Source: CAVRTM01 sp963696105
Lineage (GTDB): Bacteria; Actinomycetota; Actinomycetes; Actinomycetales; Dermatophilaceae
Reading direction: 5' to 3'
DNA length: 64,000 nt
Assembly: GCA_963696105.1 (NCBI GenBank)
Contig: CAVOIP010000003.1
Coordinates: forward strand, 310,001 to 374,000
The position numbers were made by a program, and so were the translations under genes. The notes below the pieces were generated by a model. The model had not been told where the DNA came from. It saw only the letters and a list, made by a program, of their open reading frames with translations, and did no database searches. The stretch's first letter is position 1; each line of letters opens with the position of its first letter. Shown piece by piece: positions 58,401 through 64,000 of the stretch.

Positions 58401-58430
58401 TGCCGTGTCGCACCGGTGACGGGCGGGCCG

Positions 58431-60065
58431 TCAGCCCCCGATCGCCCCGCCGGTGCCGGTGCTCGTGCGTGACGGGACGTGCAGTGCCGCGAGGTTGCCG
58501 CGGGCCGGATAGCGTTTGCCCATGGGGCCGGCAGCCATGGCCGAGAGCAGGTTGCGCGTCACCGTGCGGGCGAACATCACCGACCGGTCGGTGATGCCGT
58601 ACTTGGGGTTCGTCCCCGCGAGGCCCTTGTTCCACAGCATCGACCCGACGGCGAAGACCCCCGCCCCCGAGGGCGTGGAGTAGTACGTCACGTCCGACCA
58701 CGTGCGCCGGCTGGGGCCGCAGGCGACCGGCGAGTGCGCCAGCACCTGCAGGTTGCCCGGGGTACCGGCCACGGGATAGGCACGGTCGATCTCGGTCCCC
58801 ACCAGGCCTGCGTACGTCGTGCCCTTGCGGGCACCGGTGCCGCGGAACAGGAACGAACCCGGGTCGTGCACCACGAGGGCACCCTGCGCGGGGAAGCACT
58901 CGTACAGCATGCCCACGAGGCTGTTCTCCGGCTTGGCCTGCGGACCCTGCCGCCACATCGCGGTCGTGCTGGCGGAGTGCTTCACCGGGTCGAGGGCCGC
59001 GGACTTGTATCCGACCACCAGCCTGTCCGCCCCAAGTGCGGTGGGCTGCAGGCGGATTCGCCAGTAGACGGCGTTGGCGCCCATGAACGCCAGGTTCACG
59101 CCGTGGTCCCGCGCCGCGGTGACCCGCTGCCGCATCGCGGTCGTCCAGTACTCGTCGTGGCCGAGCGAGACCAGGCCGCGGGCACCGTCCAGGACGCGCG
59201 TGCTGTGCTCGAGGTCGACGTTGGTGAGGTAGGCCAGGGGAAGGTTGGCCCGCTCCGCCTCGGCGATGATGGACTGCTCGTAGTTGGTGACGATCCGGGC
59301 GCCGTTGTTGTCGTACGGCCGGTCGAAGCTGACGGCGTGGGCACGGGTGCCGAAGTTGTTGCCCGGCCCGCCGTACAGCGAGTAGCCACCCCAGGCGTTG
59401 TACGCCTGGTAGGTGGTCACGGCGTTCACCAGCACCAGCCGCCCCTGCACCCCGCCCGACCGGACGGTGACGGGGATGTACTTGCCCAGCCCCCGGTTGT
59501 CGGTGAGCCGCAGCAGGTAGGTGCCCTCCGGCCAGCCGTGCGTGTCCAGGGTCGCCGACCGGCGCCAGTGGGTGGTCACCGTGTGACGGGCGTCGATGCT
59601 GCGGGCGCCCTGGACGGTGCCCCGCAGCACCGGGGAGGACGACACGAGGCGGGCGCGGGCGCCGCCGTACCAGCCGAGCCGGAAGGCCCGGACGGTGTAG
59701 GAGCGCGCGGTGGTGGAGACGTAGAGGTGCAGCGGCTCGCCGGGGCGGATGCTGACCCGGTCGGCATAGCCCGCGAGCTGGGTGTCGCTGGCCACCGCAG
59801 CAGCCTTGATCCGCCACGCGGTGGTGCCCTTCCTCGCGTTCTCCCGGCCCACCCACCCGGCGCCGACGTCCCCAGCGGCGCCGGCCACGGCACCCGGAGC
59901 CGCAGGGCTCCGGTCCCCCGGAGCCGGCCTCGCCGCGCGCTGCGCTGCCGGTCCGCACGCCCCGGCAGCGAGCACCGCCGCTGCGGCCGCGAGGCCGGCT
60001 GCCCACCGTCGGACCCGGCGGGTCGGCTCGGCGTGGCGGGGTCCTGCGTTCCACCGCTCAGTCAT
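58431..60065 (-). CDS. Secreted lipoprotein, N,N-dimethylformamidase beta-subunit-like domain
   Basis: A 544-residue exported protein. Signal peptide with lipobox AGAC (near residue 36), then a region similar to the N,N-dimethylformamidase large subunit C-terminal domain: HLYVSTTARSYTVRAFRLGWYGG, SFDRPYDNNGARIVTNYEQS, YLTNVDLEHSTRVLDGARGLVSLGHDEYWT, VVGYKSAALDP and TYYSTPSGAGVFAVGSMLWNKGL. GGGAG before the ATG. True dimethylformamidases are cytoplasmic iron enzymes; this exported branch has no known substrate. It is convergent with the PEP-synthase-like gene. Confidence 0.85.
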   Translation of the reverse strand: MTERWNAGPRHAEPTRRVRRWAAGLAAAAAVLAAGACGPAAQRAARPAPGDRSPAAPGAVAGAAGDVGAGWVGRENARKGTTAWRIKAAAVASDTQLAGYADRVSIRPGEPLHLYVSTTARSYTVRAFRLGWYGGARARLVSSSPVLRGTVQGARSIDARHTVTTHWRRSATLDTHGWPEGTYLLRLTDNRGLGKYIPVTVRSGGVQGRLVLVNAVTTYQAYNAWGGYSLYGGPGNNFGTRAHAVSFDRPYDNNGARIVTNYEQSIIAEAERANLPLAYLTNVDLEHSTRVLDGARGLVSLGHDEYWTTAMRQRVTAARDHGVNLAFMGANAVYWRIRLQPTALGADRLVVGYKSAALDPVKHSASTTAMWRQGPQAKPENSLVGMLYECFPAQGALVVHDPGSFLFRGTGARKGTTYAGLVGTEIDRAYPVAGTPGNLQVLAHSPVACGPSRRTWSDVTYYSTPSGAGVFAVGSMLWNKGLAGTNPKYGITDRSVMFARTVTRNLLSAMAAGPMGKRYPARGNLAALHVPSRTSTGTGGAIGG

Positions 60066-60417
60066 GAGCTGCTCCCTGGGTGCGCGTGGTGGGTGTGGTC
60101 GTGGTCCCCCGGTGGTGCCCGGAGGAGCGCGGCCGAGCCGGCCAGCTCAGGGTATCGACCGTGGCGTCGCGAAGGAGCGGCGGGCGCGCCGCGCACGCTC
60201 CAGCGACAGCCCCCTCAGACGCGGTGGCGCGGGTACGCCACCTTCGACAGGCCGGTGCCATCGGCTGGGAGAACGCTGGGCGTCACGTCGTACTTTGCGG
60301 CGACATCGATCGGTAGGTGATGCTCTGCTTCGTCGCGGACGACAGGACCGGAATGCCCCACGCGCTGATGCGGATGCACCGCGTCGTCACCCTGAAGTAG
60401 CCCGCCGCCCGGCGCCC
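60066..60417. other. Intergenic region, no supported gene
   Basis: About 350 bases between the lipoprotein start and the end of the FMN reductase gene. It must contain the lipoprotein promoter. A 26-residue frame at 60320-60400 on the plus strand has only a weak ribosome-binding site and no further support. No repeat or RNA is seen. Confidence 0.45.
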
Positions 60418-61032
60418 TCAGCCACCCGCGAGCAGGCTCTCGAACGACGGCGCGTCGGCGTACGGCTCGGGAGCCTGCACAGGTGGCTGCTGCACGACCA
60501 GGGACGCGAGCTGCCCTGCGGCGCGGTCGATCCGCGTGCCGAGTGCCTGTCCGGACGTGCCGCCGGAGGCCCAGTCCTCCGAGGCCGCGTACACCCCCGT
60601 GGGCACGACCAGCGACTGCAGGTACGCGAACAGCGGGCGCATGGCGTGGTCCAGGACGAGGGAGTGCCGGGCCGTGCCGCCGGTCGCACCGAGCAGGACC
60701 GGCCTGCCGGTCAGGGCCCCCGGCTCCAGCACGTCGAAGAACGACTTGAACAACCCGCTGTACGACGCGTTGAAGGTCGGGGTGACGGCGACCACGCCGT
60801 CGGCGTGCGACACGCGCTCCACCGCGTCGCGCAGGTCGCCGGCAGGAAAGCCCGTCAGCACCGCGTTGGCGAGGTCGTGGGCGAGGTCGCGCAGCTCGAC
60901 CACGTCGACCGTGACGACCTCACCCCGGGCCTCGAGCGCCCGCCGGGTGGCAGCAGCCAGACGGTCCGCGAGCAGCCGGGTCGACGACGGCTGGCCGAGG
61001 CCCGCCGACACGACGAGGAGGCGGCGGCTCAT
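60418..61032 (-). CDS. NADPH-dependent FMN reductase
   Basis: A 204-residue flavodoxin-fold reductase of the CE1759 type: VVSAGLGQPSSTRLLADRLA at the N-terminus for FMN phosphate, TPTFNASYSGLFKSFFDVL and GATGGTARHSLVLDHAMRPL for the flavin ring and NADPH. It supplies reduced FMN. The start overlaps the stop of the LLM monooxygenase gene (ATGA), so it most likely serves that enzyme as its reductase. Confidence 0.9.
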   Translation of the reverse strand: MSRRLLVVSAGLGQPSSTRLLADRLAAATRRALEARGEVVTVDVVELRDLAHDLANAVLTGFPAGDLRDAVERVSHADGVVAVTPTFNASYSGLFKSFFDVLEPGALTGRPVLLGATGGTARHSLVLDHAMRPLFAYLQSLVVPTGVYAASEDWASGGTSGQALGTRIDRAAGQLASLVVQQPPVQAPEPYADAPSFESLLAGG

Positions 61033-62162
61033 CGCGCGCCCGCCACGTCCGCGGCGGACCGCTCGGCGGAAGCCCGCTCGGCGGAAGCCCGCTCGACGGC
61101 GGCCCGCAGGTGCTGGTGGGTCGGAGCCTCCGGCACGTGCGCCGGGCGCAGGGCGTCGAGCTCCTTGCGCAGCACCGGCACCACCTGCTCACCGAGCAGG
61201 TCCAGCTGCTCCAGCACCGTCTTCAGCGGCAGCCCGGCGTGGTCCATGAGGAACAGCTGGCGTTGGTAGTCCCCGAAGTGCTCGCGGAACGTCAGCGTCC
61301 GGTCGATGACCTCCTGGGGGCTGCCCACCGTCAGCGGCGTCTGCTCGGTGAACTCCTCCAGGGACGGCCCGTGCCCGTAGACCGGCGCGTTGTCGAAGTA
61401 GGGCCGGAACTCCCGCACCGCGTCCTGGCTGTTGGGGCGGATGAACACCTGGCCACCGAGGCCGACGATCGCCTGGTCGGCCGATCCGTGGCCGTAGTGC
61501 TCGAACCGCCGACGGTAGAAGTCGATCAGCCGGACGTAGTGGTCCTTGGGCCAGAAGATGTGGTTGGCGAAGAAGCCGTCGCCGTAGTAGGCCGCCTGCT
61601 CGGCGATCTCGGGGCTGCGGATGGACCCGTGCCACACGAACGGCGGCACGTCGTCCAGGGGACGGGGCGTGGAGGTGAAGGACTGCAACGGCGTGCGGAA
61701 GCGGCCCTCCCAGTCGACGGCCTCCTCGCGCCAGAGCCGGCGCAGCAGGGCGTAGTTCTCCACTGCGAGCGGGATGCCCTCGCGGATGTCCTTGCCGAAC
61801 CACGGGTAGACCGGGCCGGTGTTGCCGCGGCCCATCATCAGGTCGACCCGCCCGTCCGCGAGGTGCTGCAGCATCGCGTAGTCCTCGGCGATCTTGACCG
61901 GGTCGTTGGTCGTGATCAGCGTGGTGGAGGTCGACAGCACCAGGCGGCTCGTCCTCGCCGCGATGTAGCCCAGCATGGTCGTCGGTGAGGACGGCACGAA
62001 GGGCGGGTTGTGGTGCTCGCCGCTGGCGAACACGTCGAGCCCGACCTCCTCGGCCTTGAGCGCGATGGTCACCATGGCCTTGATCCGCTCGGCCTCCGTC
62101 GGCGTGCGCCCGGTGACGGGGTCGGTCGTGACGTCGCCCACCGTGAAGATCCCGAACTGCAT
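61029..62162 (-). CDS. LLM class flavin-dependent oxidoreductase
   Basis: Luciferase-like monooxygenase of 377 residues with the TIM-barrel features FGIFTVGDV, GLDVFASGEHH, LVLSTSTTLITTNDPV, LADGRVDLMMGRGNTGPVYPWFG and FVWHGSIRSPEIAEQAA. It needs FMNH2 from the FMN reductase encoded directly after it. The extra tail has the repeat ERASAERASAERSA, made by 15-bp direct repeats in the DNA near 61062-61095. The start has AGGGAG upstream, and a TTGAATTCTGTACGAT stretch about 30 bases further is a possible promoter/operator. The substrate is unknown. Confidence 0.9.
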   Translation of the reverse strand: MQFGIFTVGDVTTDPVTGRTPTEAERIKAMVTIALKAEEVGLDVFASGEHHNPPFVPSSPTTMLGYIAARTSRLVLSTSTTLITTNDPVKIAEDYAMLQHLADGRVDLMMGRGNTGPVYPWFGKDIREGIPLAVENYALLRRLWREEAVDWEGRFRTPLQSFTSTPRPLDDVPPFVWHGSIRSPEIAEQAAYYGDGFFANHIFWPKDHYVRLIDFYRRRFEHYGHGSADQAIVGLGGQVFIRPNSQDAVREFRPYFDNAPVYGHGPSLEEFTEQTPLTVGSPQEVIDRTLTFREHFGDYQRQLFLMDHAGLPLKTVLEQLDLLGEQVVPVLRKELDALRPAHVPEAPTHQHLRAAVERASAERASAERSAADVAGAR

Positions 62163-62237
62163 GCTGGCTCCCTCGCTCGCCCGTATCGTACAGAATTCAA
62201 CTACTGCGCGAACGACGCGGCGGTGCGGGGTATTCCG

Positions 62238-62807
62238 TCAGGCGGTGGGGGTCGACGTCCGCCCCGGGGAGCCGGTCCCGGGGCCGTGGCCCGTCGGCGC
62301 GTCCGTCGAGGCCGGCTCCTGCCCCGCCACCCCGAGCTTGCGCGCCACGACACGCCGCCGGGCGAACCGCTGCCGCTGCTTCTCCGCCAGGGCGTCGGCC
62401 CGCTCGATCAGCGCCGTGGTGGGTGGGTCGTCCCGCTCGCGCGGGTCGCCCTCGGCCGCCTCCTGGCGGACGACGTTGTGGATGGCCCATTCCGGGATCC
62501 CCGTGGCCTGGGACAGCGTCACCAGCCACTCCGCGCGCTCCGGGCTGGGCCGGTTGCCCAGGCGCACCTTCAGGACGTCGATCCAGAGCGAGTGCCAGAC
62601 CTTGGTCAGCTCCTGTGCCCGGCCGGCCACGGCCTGCTCGTACTGCTGCTGCGCCCCGGCGAAAGCCTGCTCGACCTCCGTCTTGTGCCCCGCGTCGACC
62701 GGCGTTCCCTCGGCCGCCGCCTCGCTGACGCGTTCGAGCTCGCTGCGCCGCTCGTCGGCTGCGCGCTCCAGGTCCGCGATCGGGTCGCGGGTGGGGTCCT
62801 CGTCCAT
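62238..62807 (-). CDS. Hypothetical protein, coiled-coil N-terminus
   Basis: A 189-residue acidic protein. The first 70 residues are helical and charged (DLERAADERRSELERVSEAAAEG, HKTEVEQAFAGAQQQYEQAV), followed by KVWHSLWIDVLKVRLGN, a helix-turn-helix-like stretch (VTLSQATGIPEWAIHNVVRQE), a basic helix and a disordered C-terminus. The middle could bind nucleic acid, but I do not recognise the family. It lies between two hairpin-bounded units and appears monocistronic. Confidence 0.65.
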   Translation of the reverse strand: MDEDPTRDPIADLERAADERRSELERVSEAAAEGTPVDAGHKTEVEQAFAGAQQQYEQAVAGRAQELTKVWHSLWIDVLKVRLGNRPSPERAEWLVTLSQATGIPEWAIHNVVRQEAAEGDPRERDDPPTTALIERADALAEKQRQRFARRRVVARKLGVAGQEPASTDAPTGHGPGTGSPGRTSTPTA

Positions 62808-62888
62808 GCCAGTCCCTTCGGCCGTACGGCGGGGTCCCCACCATGGTGCCTCCAGGGCGCCGGCGGCAACACCGTCCGGACCGCGGGC

Positions 62889-62919
62889 AGGTGGGGCCCG
62901 TTTCTTCCGGGACCCACCT
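62889..62919 (-). terminator. Terminator-like hairpin downstream of the membrane-protein gene
   Basis: Arms AGGTGGG...CCCG and CGGG...CCCACCT pair around a seven-base loop with one internal G-A mismatch. It lies 36 bases past the stop at 62955 on the minus strand and could end that transcript. Confidence 0.55.
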
Positions 62920-62954
62920 ACCCCGTCGGCACCGGGGGCACGCGTCCCCCGGTC

Positions 62955-63503
62955 TCAGCCGGTGAACCGCCCGAGGATCCCCTTCTTGACCTCGGTGGGC
63001 CGCTGCTGCTCCCCCGCGAACGAGCTGACGACGACCAGGGCGCCGGTCAGGGCGGGCACCAGCCACTGCAGCACCTTCAGCTGCCTCTGCGCCTTGGCGA
63101 CGTCCTCCGGGGTCGCGACGCTGGGCTCGGTGCCGGACTCCACCGGCACGTCGCCGTGCGTGGAGACCTTGCGGCCCAGCACCCGGCTGTACGCGGTGAC
63201 GGCCAGGGCCGCGAGGGTGAGGGACGTCTTGACGACCGACATGGTCGCGACGCCCTGCTGCAGCTTGATCCGCTCGGCGTTGCCCCCGAGCTGGACGGCG
63301 CTGCCGGCCAGGTAGGCGCCGATGGCCGCGCCGTTGACCGGCGTCCACCGGTCCCAGCCGGCGTTCACGACGCGCCCGGTGCTGGCCTGGTCGGCAGCCT
63401 GCCCGGCGGCGGCGTTGAGGGCCACGGCGTTGGCGAGGGTCCCTCCGAACCACGCCGCCAGGCCGACGTCGTGCAGCGAGCGGGAGACGGTGTTGGTGGA
63501 CAT
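62955..63503 (-). CDS. Hypothetical membrane protein
   Basis: A 182-residue protein with hydrophobic segments at about residues 15-33 (LAAWFGGTLANAVALNAAAG), 55-70 (PVNGAAIGAYLAGSAVQLGG), 90-105 (SLTLAALAVTAYSRVLG) and 145-165 (LQWLVPALTGALVVVSSFAG). The cytoplasmic loop between the last two is charged. It resembles small actinobacterial proteins of unknown function. GGAGAACCC precedes the ATG. It is 105 bases downstream of the partial phosphatase gene, on the same strand. Confidence 0.7.
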   Translation of the reverse strand: MSTNTVSRSLHDVGLAAWFGGTLANAVALNAAAGQAADQASTGRVVNAGWDRWTPVNGAAIGAYLAGSAVQLGGNAERIKLQQGVATMSVVKTSLTLAALAVTAYSRVLGRKVSTHGDVPVESGTEPSVATPEDVAKAQRQLKVLQWLVPALTGALVVVSSFAGEQQRPTEVKKGILGRFTG

Positions 63504-63608
63504 GGGTTCTCCTAGGGTCGGGTTCACGGTCGGTGGACCTGCCATACCCCTTGGGCCCAGGGGCAACCGGCACCGCCCAGCCCCCGGCTCGCGGGCCGGG
63601 AGCCGCCC

Positions 63609-64000
63609 TCAGGGGGCGACGAGCTCGGAGCTGCGGCGCGGGCGCAGCGCCGCCTCGACCTGCGGGGCCTGGATCACCAGCAGGGCGATGTCGTCGGCGG
63701 CGTGCTGGTCCTGGAAGTCCAGCACCGCCGCCAGCACGCGGTCGGTCAGCCCGGCGGCCGTCAGGCCGGCCGCGTCCTGCAGCACCCGGACGAGCCCGTC
63801 CTCCCCGAAGAACTCCGCGCCGCGGCGGGCCTCGGTCACCCCGTCGGTGTAGAAGAGCAGCGCGTCGCCGGGCCCGAGGCTCACGGTCGACTCGTGCAGG
63901 CTGGTGTCGGCGACCAGACCCACCGCGGTGCCGGCACGACCGACCGCACGCACGGCACCGCTGTCGGCCCGGACCAGCATGGGGTGGGGGTGCCCACCCA
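63609..64000 (-). CDS. PP2C/SpoIIE-type phosphatase, C-terminal fragment (5' end beyond window)
   Basis: The last 130 residues of a serine phosphatase with GGHPHPMLVRADSG, GDALLFYTDGVTEARRG and a C-terminal ADDIALLVIQ, the typical final metal-site block. The N-terminal sensor part lies outside the window. It is the second such phosphatase here, after the one at 28.8 kb, and probably another anti-sigma-antagonist or stress regulator. Confidence 0.87.
   Translation of the reverse strand, partial: GGHPHPMLVRADSGAVRAVGRAGTAVGLVADTSLHESTVSLGPGDALLFYTDGVTEARRGAEFFGEDGLVRVLQDAAGLTAAGLTDRVLAAVLDFQDQHAADDIALLVIQAPQVEAALRPRRSSELVAP

Noticed and set aside
60320..60400. 26-codon frame starting MLCFVADDRT
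   Set aside because: Only a weak purine stretch before the ATG and no similarity or conserved context that I can recognise.

Overview
The window is high-GC DNA from an actinomycete. Three things point there: near-universal G/C third positions, several probable leaderless starts, and an rRNA operon with a long 23S gene and no tRNA in the 16S-23S spacer. Other markers fit: an LpqY-SugABC-type importer, UdgX, a GerW-family protein and an HTH-fused citrate synthase. I cannot name the family or genus from the sequence alone.

Layout. (1) 1-4.3 kb: polyol/sugar utilisation, with a solute-binding lipoprotein (cut by the window edge) and an erythritol/threitol-type zinc dehydrogenase, divergent from a SorC/DeoR-type regulator and an SDR. 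(2) 4.3-7.4 kb: a small protein, a MOSC-reductase-ferredoxin fusion and a methyltransferase. (3) 7.6-9.9 kb: FmdB, an AmiS/UreI channel and formamidase, for amide uptake and hydrolysis. (4) 10-20.4 kb: a tightly coupled plus-strand operon. It encodes a MobA-MoaD fusion, a tungsten-type aldehyde ferredoxin oxidoreductase, a formate dehydrogenase catalytic subunit, a NuoE-NuoF fusion and two MoeA proteins, the second with a periplasmic-binding-like tail. It is convergent with a TupABC-type tungstate importer (20.4-23.1 kb). (5) 23.1-28.6 kb: two small proteins and an LpqY-SugABC-like trehalose/maltose importer. (6) 28.8-33.4 kb: a membrane GAF-SpoIIE phosphatase, a SulP transporter and a membrane protein. 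(7) 33.5-39.2 kb: a complete minus-strand 16S-23S-5S operon with promoter, leader, RNase III stem and terminator. (8) 39.6-51.7 kb: an SRPBCC protein, a secreted M36 protease, an APC permease, a decayed AAA ATPase, two divergent citrate-synthase genes, UdgX, a 36-residue basic protein and a phosphoesterase lipoprotein. (9) 51.7-58.4 kb: several small or unfamiliar genes, GerW, and a PEP-synthase-like gene broken by two frameshifts. Two related dyads and a 17-bp triplet repeat lie in the gaps. (10) 58.4-64 kb: a dimethylformamidase-like lipoprotein, an LLM/FMN-reductase pair, two unknowns and a partial PP2C/SpoIIE phosphatase.

How it fits together. The most coherent module runs from 7.6 to 23 kb. 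Formamide would enter through AmiS and be split by formamidase to ammonia and formate. The formate dehydrogenase with its NuoEF-like subunit could then oxidise formate to CO2 and reduce NAD+. An AOR-type enzyme sits inside the same operon, beside its cofactor maturation proteins and a tungstate importer. This suggests tungsten-dependent aldehyde/formate metabolism in an actinomycete. That coupling is inferred from gene order and domain content and has not been demonstrated.
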